NCBI GenBank assembly: GCA_040954595.2
Contig: CM082591.2
Coordinates: forward strand, 8,122,001 to 8,186,000
Source of the DNA: Balanoglossus misakiensis
Lineage: Eukaryota > Hemichordata
Reading direction: 5' to 3'
DNA: 64,000 bases
Shown here: positions 23,401-35,000 of the stretch, in pieces
Layout of the letters: every line of letters begins with the position of its first letter
How positions within the stretch are numbered: the stretch's first letter is position 1
Notes under the pieces: generated by a model
Databases searched by the model: none
Told to the model about the DNA's origin: nothing
The model's input: the letters and a program-made list of their open reading frames with translations, nothing else
Program-made: the position numbers and the translations under genes

Positions 23401-23407
23401 CGGGTGC

Positions 23408-23500
23408 TGCCAAATTAGCTGTGGTACGCAGGTGTACCGTGGGGGGGGGGGGGGCTGATTGCCCCCCCCCCCCCCCCAGTACAGCTGCGTACCACAGCTA
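23408..23500. repeat. G14/C16 hairpin inverted repeat
   Basis: Arms agctgtggtacgcag and ctgcgtaccacagct enclose a run of 14 G (23441-23454), a 7-base loop ctgattg and a run of 16 C (23462-23477). The flanking tgtagctgcaatgattgtag, gcgggtgctgcc is echoed at 24301-24335. It lies about 270 bp upstream of the kinesin promoter motifs. Confidence 0.85.
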
Positions 23501-23773
23501 CTGCCAAATGCACTCGTCTCGTCGTCCAGGATCGTTGTCAACCAAATGCGTTCGAAATGAACGCCACACTTTTCGCAAAATGATACCTTCAAATAAAATT
23601 GAACGGTAAAACTTTTTCGAACGATACACATACGTATAGTTTGATGAAAGAGGTCGAATCTGTATTCAAAATACAGTTACCTCGGAATATGTGAGATGAT
23701 AGCGTCCAAACCCGGAAGTAAACCGGATGTGATGAACACACGTGTTCAAAGTTCTCTTGTGTTTTTATCCATA

Positions 23774-23832
23774 TGCGCATGCGCAAATATCAACATCATT
23801 GACCAATCACACAGCAGGTTACTAAATTCAAA
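23774..23832 (+). promoter_or_regulatory. Candidate kinesin promoter: NRF-1, CCAAT and CHR-like motifs
   Basis: A palindromic NRF-1 consensus tgcgcatgcgca (23774-23785), a CCAAT box in the NF-Y context gaccaatca (23811-23819) and a reverse CHR-like ttcaaa (23827-23832) lie 95-155 bp upstream of the 5' exon's splice donor. NF-Y sites plus CHR are typical of G2/M genes, which fits a mitotic kinesin. These are motif matches only. Confidence 0.5.
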
Positions 23833-23869
23833 CTGAGCATTTAAAAGTCACCGGATATACATACGTTGT

Positions 23870-23927
23870 TCTGTACTTTTTGTGTTCGCCGAATTTTATC
23901 GTTCCTGCAGCGTAATTTCTAAAACAG
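23870..23927 (+). other. Candidate non-coding first exon of the kinesin gene
   Basis: The sequence ends tctaaaacag|gtaagtaac, a strong splice donor with no ATG frame leading into it. The first acceptor downstream in context is ttggtttccag at 25194, which opens the exon carrying the kinesin start codon. The exon's 5' limit is a guess. Confidence 0.5.
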
Positions 23928-25194
23928 GTAAGTAACTGTTGTCACATATGTAACAGTGATCTGTCAAATGTTCTGCATACTCGTGTCCCGACGTCCAGTC
24001 AAGTCAGATATGTGCAACAAATGCGTTGACACGACCGATATTTCCACTGAAAAATGGACTTGTATGTTGGTATGGTAATTTGTCATGTTTGTGAAAGCAT
24101 GCAAACCGCAATGTATCCGTGGACCTTGTATCCCTCCCCAACACAAACAGCCAAGGTAGTGATAGCCGCAGTAGACTGTAGAGTTACGTATCCATATCAT
24201 TATCAGCGTGCGTTTCGAACCCCAGATTTTCAAATCAAGAAGCCGCCCTCGTAGTCATAGTTTTGACGTCCACCCCCAAGACCAGCTACTGGCTGTTTAC
24301 ATGTAGCTGTAATGATTGTAACGGGTGCTGCTTGGTTGATGATGTTGTCCGCTGTATTACACAGTGTGATTCTTATTAGTATACACGAACTTTGAATTTG
24401 TACATATACATGTAGTTGAACCAGCTCAGCTCAGTTGTACAGCACAACATGAAAACGAATATAGACACTGACCAAATGTTGAGACAGTACTAATGAAAGT
24501 TTGGGAACATTAATAATGATAAACATGACACCAAGCAACATGGACACGCTTTTTATTACATCAGCTAGTCAGTTGCAGCTACAGATTCATAGTATAAATG
24601 TTGATGGAACCCTAATAAGTTATTGCTCAACTTGATAACCAAGAAGTTATGAAATAAAAATATAGACTTCATGAACAGGTGTCTGCTTATGGTCAAGGAC
24701 ATATGTAGGGTCCAAATCAAAGACTGGAAACCACCTGATAAATGATGTTCACCATGGCAATTGACATACATGGTTTTAAATTTGTCACTGCCACAATGCA
24801 TGTCATCTGGATACCATTTTATGCAGGGGAACACTGTATTAATTATTCCTCTAAGTAGTATTTTTGTTAAGGGCAGAAGTGGAGTTCCCCAGTCATTTTA
24901 CTGGGGTTCCCCTGGGTGTATCAATGTAGTTATATTAGGGGGTTGTAGGAATGTTACCAGGGTTCCCAAATCCAAATGCCAATGTTCCCCAACCTTAGCA
25001 AAAAAACTGCTCTGAGTCACAAGATATTGCACACACTCAGAACTGATTCAAGGTATGTGTATCATCCACACAAACACAATTTCAAAATTCAACTTACATG
25101 TACTCTGAAGTATCACAATACAATCATAAATTTATGAAATACTTTTTTGTATGTATGGTTTAATCACTGAAAGTATTTACTCTTTGGTTTCCAG
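23928..25194 (+). other. Presumed 5' UTR intron of the kinesin gene
   Basis: No coding signal. A 'gttcccc' repeat at 24865-25010 (ttaagggcagaagtggag, ccagtcattttactgggg, ccccaaccttagcaaaaa) matches the segment inside the ZNF143-type intron at 3140-3290. Confidence 0.5.
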
Positions 25195-25350
25195 AGAAAA
25201 GAGAAGTCGCGAAGTTTTGGAAACAGGCGAGAATTATAGCTGGAGTGTCATTACTGACCACAAAGCTGTCAGCTGACCACGTCAGCTGACTATCTTTAAG
25301 TTGTACATTATAGTACATTGCATAATCAGGTGCACCTAGACTGTGACAAG

Positions 25351-25996
25351 ATGACAGTGAACAGCGGTCCAGTCAGGATTAGTAATTCTGCAACTTGCAT
25401 GCCGGGAGATACAAAAAGTGGTAATGTCAAGGTGGTTGTGCGTGTGCGTCCAGAAAACTCGCAAGAACTCCAGGCAAACTCCAGAACTGTCGTGAAAGTA
25501 GTGGACGAAAATGTTCTTGTATTCGACCCCAACGATGACTCAGAACCAAGCTTTTTCCACGGCAAGCCAAGGACCGGCAGAGATCTGCTGAAAAGAAAAA
25601 ATAAGGATATGAGATTTGCGTTTGACAGAGTGTTTGATTCTGGTACACCACAAAAAGAAGTTTATGAAAACACCACGAAGTCCATTATTGATGGTGTCCT
25701 CAATGGATACAACTGCTCAGGTGAGTGCATCTTCAATCTTCGTTTTCTTTGTGAATTATCTACATAAGTGCCTTCAAAACGTTACCTACATGTACCAAAT
25801 TTATAATTTCTAAATTCAGTTTTCCTTGCAACATTCATCAGGTGCCAGGTGCTTGTATTGGGAGAAAATAGTGGGGTTTATTTAAATGACAATTGGCTGT
25901 AATTTGTGGCTTGATTTTTAGTATTTTTGTTCTGTGTACCAAATGCATTTCTTATTAGACTAGAATTTGTTATTTATTCGTTCATTTATTTATTGA

Positions 25997-26028
<32 letters not shown>

Positions 26029-29000
26029 TTTATTCAACCTTTTCACCCCAATTCCCTCTATAGACGTCCAACCGTACTATCAAAAACAATGGGTTCGGTC
26101 TGAACCATATTGATGAAAGGGTTAAAACAGACTTTGTCTTTTTTCTTTAAATAGTGTTTGCGTATGGCGCCACTGGTGCTGGCAAAACATTCACCATGCT
26201 AGGGAGTCCTGACTGCCCAGGAGTGATATTCAACACCATGGTGGAATTGTATCGATGCATTGAAGATATGAAAGAAGAAAAAATTTGTGAGATGCTGTAT
26301 CTTATTTGGAGGTAGGCTGTGCCTTATACTCTTTTTTCTTTCCTAGCGCAGTAGCACTGATACATGTAAGAACACAATCAGATCAATTTTGGTCAATTTA
26401 ATATCAATCACGTGATCTGGCCATGTGACCCACGACATTGTCATTTCCAGGTGACGGGCAAGCAGTATTTCGGCATCCAGGAAAAGTTTTTCTGAGTTTG
26501 CGTCCAACGTCATTTGATATCAAAGAAAAACATTTTTGTCAAAAAGTACTACAAACTGGACATTAGGACATTAGAAAGCTCATCTTATGCGCATGTGCGT
26601 AATTTTGTGTGTACAAACATTGCATTCAATGCAAATGTTATGCATATTTTGCGTTCGACACATTCAAATAGTGGACCGTATAAGTAGACTTTAGTTTTGT
26701 CTCTTCTTTTCACCCAATTTGCTGTCTTTTCCCGATCTCCAACACAGACTATGGGTGCACCATCTTGTCTGCTGTTAGGACAGCACACTGCCTTATGGCA
26801 TTGACTGTATATAATTTTTGTAACCAGAGTCTCTGGTTTGGCACATGTGCATAGGATGATCATGGGCCTTTAATTGTGTCTGAAAATGTCTTTGGCTACA
26901 GAACTTGAATGATGCTCAATGCTTTGTTTCAGGTCTACAATGAAAATATCCGAGATCTACTTCTTCCCGGTAAAGTTCTCGCAGTTCGGGAAGATACGAA
27001 AAAGAATGTGGTAGTGGCAGGCTTATCACTCCATCAACCCTCAAGTGCAGAAGAACTTCTTCATATGTTGGACTATGGCAACAAGAATAGAACTCAACAT
27101 CCTACAGATGCTAATGCCCAGTCATCAAGATCACATGCAGTGTTTCAGGTAGGCACCCAACTTCAAGCTCCATTAGCTGTAGCTTTTTGTTATGTTTTTC
27201 AGCATTTTTGTTTAGTCTGTGTACATTGTATCTTCTGCAGTTTCTTGTTCAAATGTCCAGCATTTAGCTTATCAACATGACATATATTTGTAATATTTTT
27301 TCCCTACCATAGACCACTTTGCGGATAAGGTATCAGCAATGCATGATGGTATAATTTGCGTTCAACATACATGTAGCATCTAGTACATGGCTAACGCACA
27401 TGCTCAGAACGCAAACTGTCCCACAACACCCTGCGTTATTCTATCCGCGAAGTGGTCTATGGCATTGTGGGTGAAATGTGGCGACTTCCATCTCTGCATC
27501 AACAGCTTTGTATATGAAGCAATTGTATCATCTATTTTGCTGTATTTCTCCATGCATAAATAGTTTCATACTTTAATAACATTGTTTTAATGTTTGATCT
27601 GCCAGGTGTTTGTGAAACAGAAAGATCGAACCGCTGGTCTGAGTGCCAATGTTAAAATTGCCAAGATGTCCCTCATTGATCTGGCTGGTTCTGAGAGAGC
27701 CACGGTGACAACCAATCGGGGAGCTCGTTTCAGAGAAGGAGCCAATATCAACAGGTCTCTCTTAGCCCTTGGCAACTGCATCAATGCTCTTGCAAATCCA
27801 AAGGTAATAAATGACCTGATGAATTTACAAATATTTTCAATGAGTACAATATGAAGTGGAAACAATTTTTGATGGTCGATGGTTGCTAAGTCATCTAGAT
27901 GGGGGTGGGAGGGGATGATTCACCCCCTGTTGACATGTTGGCACTCAATAGCAATTTGTCAAGGGTGGGGGGGGGGGGGACCAGTGCCCGTTAAAATGTC
28001 ACATGCTTGAGATTTTACATTCCCCCCTTGCCAGAGTGGAATCCCCAAAAATATTCTAGCAAAGGGGATATGTCTAGAACATATCCACCCTAGTATTGTC
28101 AGGTTCTACCTGGAATAGGAGTTTGCAGAATATTCAGTTTAAACTAGCTGTAGACTAGATAAGTTTTCAACTACGTGATGTAGCGTTAGCATTTTATTTT
28201 ACTAGGGAAGAGTAAGTGACAGATGAGGCAGCTCAATCAGTGCTTGTAGTAAAATGTTTTGTTATTCATTGATGTTTCATCAATTATATTTTATATCAAT
28301 TTACTGATATTTCATTGTCTTTTATAGACCAAAACCAGCCACATCCCATATAGGAACAGCAAATTGACAAGACTTTTGAAAGATTCACTTGGTGGAAATT
28401 GCAGGACTGTCATGATTGCAGCTGTCAGGTGAGTTGACTTGTACAGATTTACACGAATTTTACTCAGTTTGCGCTTCCTCACCATTCAACATTAGAAATT
28501 TGTGTCATTTTCACAACCTTAAACAGGTTTTTGCTACCTAGGCGAGTGGGAATAATCTCAGTTTCAAGATGGCCGATTTTTGCCGTGTTTAAAACAAAGA
28601 AGGTCATAATGCAATAATAATTCTGTATGAAATTCACGTAAGTGGGCGCTGACTTTCCAACTTTGTTTCCATTCATTAGCCCATCAAGTCTGTCATATGA
28701 AGATACTTACAATACTTTGAAATATGCAAATAGAGCTAAAGATATAAGATCTATGGTAAGTAAGAAATCTTTTATATGTTCAAAATGATGTGTTCTCCTG
28801 GTGCAATTAAAGGGGCAAAGTCTCTCGCTCGCTACCCTTTTACATTAATTCTGTTTGATACAAGACACTGTTTATGTTATTCTACATGTGGATATATTGT
28901 GAATCAACGTTCGACCACACAACTTCCATCTCGCTTGTAGACACAAGAGTGAAAAACTCGCCAAAATGAATAATTAATGTTTTACCATTTATTCATTTTG

Positions 29001-32000
29001 GCGAGATTTTTACCCTCATATCCTACAAACGGGATGGAAGTTGTGTGTGGTTGAACATTGATTCACAATATATCCACAAGTAGAATAACATAAACGGTGT
29101 CTTGTATCAAACATAATTGATGGAAAAAGAGTGGTGAGAGAGAGACTTTGTCCCGTTAAAGAAAATCAGATGATACCTGTTTTGCCAAAGTACTAGAAAC
29201 TCAATGTCATAAGCATTGATGAAATTTTTTATGCTAAATGGAATATTAATACCTGTGATTAGCAGATGTGCGGAGTGGGTCATGCATGTACATGTATTTG
29301 TATTCATCATTTGTGATCAACTATGTGCAAATGGTGTCTTTTCTCATTTCAGCTCAAGAGTAACGTGGTAAATGTGGACTTCCATGTGAGTAAATATGCG
29401 CAGATTGTGAAAGAACTGAGAATTGAGGTGAGATATTTAAAGCTTTTTGAAGAGGACGATAGGTTTAAAGGAACAAAGTCTCTCTCTCTCTCGCTCTTTT
29501 TCCATTAATTATGTTTGATACAAAACACCCTGTATATGTTATTCTACTTGTGGATATATAGTGAATCAATGTTCGGCCACACACAACTTCCATCCCACTT
29601 GTAGACATGAGAGTGAAAAAACTTGCCAAAATGAATAATCGGTCTCTAACATTTATTCATTTTGGGCGAGATTTTACTCTCATATCATACAAGTGGGATG
29701 GAAGTTGTGTGTGGTTGAACAGTGATTCACTATATATCCACATGTACATTAACATAAACGGTGTCTTGTATCAAACATAATTAATTGAAAAGGGGCAGCA
29801 AGAGAGAGACTTGTCCCTTTAACTTTTTGTAAAGTATATATGATCATTGACATTTGAAAGCTGTTCTGTGGACCCTATTCCGAACAGAACAGCCAAGAAG
29901 CGACTAAAGCAAAGATGGCGCCTAAGTCTACATCTGATTTTTATCAAATTGAATCTGTACATCATTTGTATCATTCTATCAGATGATTAGACTGTGTATG
30001 TAACTTTCTTTTTCACCTTGGTCCTATGACAGGTGTCTGAACTGAAAATCAAGTTGAAGAATTACGAGGATGGCAGTGTAGAAGTCAGTTCTCGGCGCGT
30101 CAGTGTGGAGTACACAGCCCGTCAAGACGAGATTAACAGACTTCAGTATTCCATGCTGAATGTGTTCATAGACAGGGCAAACATTCGCCAAGAACTCATG
30201 GAGCTGGAGTCTTCAGATCGAGATCTTACCATGAAAATCAGTCGGAAAGAACGAAATAAGGAGAGATGTAAACTGATACATGCTAATCCTAGTGAGCTGG
30301 GGAAGGTAAATACAATTGCTTTAAAGGGCAACGATTGTCTTATGCTCATGTGCTAAACCAGAGACTCTGGTTACAAAAATTGTATACAGTTACAGTTGTA
30401 TAAGGCAGTGTGCTGTCCTAATGACAGACAAGATGGCGGCGACCATAGTCTGTGTTGGAGTTTGGGAAAAGACAGCATATTGGGTGAAAAGAAGGGACAA
30501 AACTAGAGTCTATTTATGCTGCATATGAGTGATACTGTAAATTGGGAAATTTCTGCAAACAATACATTTTCGTAAACTTTAAGAGAGCCAGAAAAATGTA
30601 AAAATAAGCAGTCACCAAACGTTTCAAGAACGACAATACAGTTAGAGAAATAAGAGAATACGAAAATTAATCATCATGAAATAGAAACCTCTGTTGAAAA
30701 TATCTTGGCGTGAAAGTTTCCCGGTTTACAGTAATAGATAGAACAAAGTGTGCTGAAGTCTTCAGTGTCTTCCAATTTCAGACAACAACAAAGTTGGATC
30801 GAGTCATCATGGCCGCTAAGAACAGACAGAGAAGATTGCGAGAAACTAAGAGTAAAGTGGATCAGAGAATGGAAGAAAATGAAGAAAGAATTGAACGATT
30901 GCAGTCGGAATTTAAATTGGTTGGACAAAATGATGAAAGCCCTGAGGTGAGGCCTGATATGAAAGGACTTGTAGTTGTGTTATCTTTGCTACTCTGAGAA
31001 ACTATGTCTCAGAACCACCAGCTACATGATGTAGTGGCTATCTGTCAAAGCTACATGTAGCTATGTTTTCAGTATTTTTGTTTTATGTATTAACTGCAGC
31101 TTCTTGTTCACATTCCTGAAGTACATCATTACGTGTATGATGAAATACCAAGTATTCACCTTATTAAGGATGTACGTTCAGTAAAATTGAAAGTATTGTC
31201 AATTTTTTTATTGTGGATTTTTGGATTCTCCTTTGTATGTATAATGAAAATCCGTAATAAAATATAGGGGTCACCGCGCTTGTTTTTGAAATACAGAGCC
31301 ATGAATTTAGTCACTAATAGAAGAAAACTGCTGACTCAGCATTTTTCACCAATGGTTTGTCTATGGGCAAAATTTTTAACGCAATTTATCTCAAAATAGA
31401 GCTGGACTGAGCAATGTATAAAATTTCATGAAAATGACAATAGTAGAAGTTTGTATTCTAACAATTATCAATGTAATCCTATGGGAAAAAGACCGGGCGC
31501 ACAGTGTTTCCAGTTTATGTTCTGCGCGTACATCCTTAACACAATCTATAAGTATATAGTCAGCTTTGTTAATGTGCAAAATTTGTATTCTAGTCTGACT
31601 AATATTTATTTGTCAACAATAACGATGGCCATTACACATACATGTACAGGCTATGTTGACAAGTGGACTATTAGGTATATTATTATTAATACCATGCTGT
31701 TTGGAGTAGAACAAGAACTTGAGAAGTATCAGAGAGAGAAGAAATTAACCTCTCGTAGCAGAGGTTCTGGGTTCAATTCCGCATGTGTCTCTTTGTTGTT
31801 GTTTTTTATGTAATATTTATTTACAGTAGTAAAGAAAATGATTCTAAACTGAACTCTTGCCTTTCTTGTGTGATGCAACATTCTTTGTAGATTTTGGAGT
31901 CAACGATACGTATGAGGCATTTAGAAATTGAGGTCAAAGAATTGAGAAGACAAGTCAAACATTTACAGAAACATGCAAGGTTGCAAGACAATGACATACA

Positions 32001-35000
32001 GTCATCTGAAAGGTAAGCCACATGTTTGAACTGTAATAGAACAAGTACGTACATGTATTAAAGGGAAGCGGTCGTCGCGCCGTGTTTGTTTTGTTTATTA
32101 ACATTACAGTTCATCCACAAACCCCTGAAATTAGATCATTCTTAGAATGAACGAAGCAGCCAACCGTAGCGTAGACTGGGCATGACAGCAACTGAAGATC
32201 CTAGTAGGTCGTGGCAACTGCAGTGAGGTTTGTGCTGGTATGGGAGGACATATTCTCATCAAGGGGGGACACCCACGCGGTGCGCACACCGCTTCCCTTT
32301 AAGCAAAAGGACTTGTTATTTACTCAAACATTGAAAACAAAAACATTAAAACCCCAGCACCCCCCCCTTTTTAGCATAATTTAATTAATATAATACTTGA
32401 ATACTCCTCAATGTAAGGTTACAGATGACACCATTTTGAATTACCGGTAGGAGATTCCCAGGTGTGCATACCATAATAGTTGAGAAGCTTGATAAATTAA
32501 ATGGGTGTGGCACCTGTTTATTGTACAGTCATAAAAATGAGATGACAGCTCTTTGGGCTTTAGAGGTACATGTATATGGTCACCTATATGCAAATTTAGA
32601 TATAGTTACAATGGCAAATTGAGATCTAGCCAATCACAGATTTTCAGTGGGTGGCACATGCGGAAAAAGAGCGCCACCATATGTTCTTTAGAACCCTCAA
32701 GTACACCCTTTATGCCATATATGGGTGTATGTAAATGAGGGGTGACCGTGTACCACAGTAAATAATAATTACTGTAATCTCTACACTTGTCATTATTTGT
32801 TTCACATTTCCAGATTGATCCACAGTCTACTGGTCCTTGTACGCAAACAGTATTTCATATTGAAAGGATCAGAATTGGCAACAAGTGACATAACTGAAGA
32901 CTTTGAGGCCATCCAGAAGAATGTAGAAGGCGACAAAGAAGTCGCCTGGGCAGACAAAACAAACATGTGCAATTCTATGGATGTCAATTCTGTGTTATCA
33001 CTGCCTGTTCTCAGCTGTGTTCCAGCAACACCCAGTGGTAAGTACAATAAAAAGTACTATTTTCCTCTCCAGAGGGCGACTTTTGCTTTTCAGGGATGTA
33101 GTCAAGGCATCTCCCCAAATCTGTTTGAGCTCTGTTTGACCTACCCTTTTCACCAGGATCAGTTTTATCAAATATTTTGATCTGTCTCTTACAGTATCTC
33201 GTACTCCAGGTCTGAGAAGACTTGCACAAGTTGAAAGTTCGAAAATAACAGCTGATATTGAAATGCCTCAAAAAGGTCAGTAGTATATATGTGTATATGT
33301 ATAAACTATTTGATGTTTTCAGTGTTTGGTAGAGTAAGCGATGGTTGGTTTTGACAATGGTGCATTTACATGAGCTAACTGATGGGTATACACAAACACA
33401 TTATCACCCCCTGATTGTGGCTGTACATGTAAAAATGAACAAGTTAAATAATAAAAAGGTGCCACACTCGTTTATTCAGCCGGCCATTGCAAGAGTTTAC
33501 AACTATTGTGGTAAGCACACGTTAGAGTTAGAATCTCCACAAATTCAATGTGCTGTCATTTTTCAACTTACGATAAGGAGAAGATTGAATTATTTTATAA
33601 ATTTAAAATATGCAAAAAGTGGCAGCTATTGGGGCTGTAATTTGAATGGTAGCATACTGGTACCTCCTTAAAGGTATACGGTCACCTATGCAAATTTAGC
33701 TGCAGTTACCATGATGGTAAATTGAGATCTAGCCAATTGCTGATTTTCAGTGAGTGGCACACGTGAAAAAAGACTGCTACCATATGTTCTTTAGAACACC
33801 CAAATATGCTATTTCAGCCATATATGGATGTATGTAAATTGGTTGGAGGGGACCGTGTACCTTTAAGTTGTCCACATAATTGAATATCAATGCAGTTGTC
33901 GCATTTCTGTGTACAGTATGTGATTGCAGATGTCACATTGACTTATTCTGTTTTCAGACACCGTAGTTAAAACCAGAAATTCTTCAGTTCATGAAAGCAG
34001 CCATGTTAATACACCGGGACGCGTCAATGAACACTGTACAGCAAATGTTGCTAACAGAACACCAAAGACGGATGACCAAGTGACAAGACATGCAGTCAAG
34101 ATTCAAACACCCAAGAACCAAGACAGACAGGCATGTGTCGTTGAACCAAACCCAACTGTCAGGTGTCAACCAGCGAGAAGGAATACCTACACTCTGGACG
34201 AGTCGGATTCGCCTGTAAACAGCAAACACAGTATGTCATCTCAAAGTGTGATCCAAACACAGAGTGCAGGTGAAACAAGTGTACAAAGTGGTTTGCCAGA
34301 TAACACACAGAACCAACAACAACACAGTTCAGCGATACATGGAAGAGAACAAATCACAAAATCGCCGTCCACACCTGGAAAGTGTAACTCACCTTCGTAT
34401 GCTGAGGTGACAAAACATGGCCAAGTGAGAAGTCCCTTGCCATCCAGCAATGGCTACGGAACTCCCGTGTCTTCAAGCAGTCACTGTGTCCTCAGGAAGT
34501 CGACTTTGCCAAGTTTGTCCAGCAGTGATGTCAGCATGGATGGCATCTGTCCTCTCTTGTCGCCTGTGAACATGTCAGCGGACAAAGATGAACACAAATC
34601 TCTGCAAAGGATCCAACCTGTGTCTGGTGAAGGAACTTGTGTGCGTGCAGACTCACTGTCCACACCATGTACCCCAGCTGGTAAGTTCCTGTTTCTTTTC
34701 CATAATTACACCTGACTTGCTACCCTTCTATACCTAGGCATGTCCCAATATGTGGAGGCAATTTTTACTAAGCCAAGCTTTGATTAGCAAGGTGAGATTG
34801 AATACACCCATTGTGGGATCTGGTGATGTTATTTGAGCGATGGGTCTTGTATCATGTGTATGCAACTCACAAACAGTGTTTAAAATAGTATTTCATGGTT
34901 GTGCACTTCAATTGTTTCCTTGTAGTTGTCAATAAAATAAACAAAAAGTGTTTTTTTCGAAGTGACTTTTTGAAATACTGCACTTGCTGTATACTCCCTT

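Noticed and set aside
25318-25350. Upstream kinesin start at 25318
   Set aside because: That codon is TTG. The first ATG in frame, in a better context, is 25351.
31735-31810. tRNA gene
   Set aside because: Only a T-arm-like 3' half is present; no acceptor or D arm.
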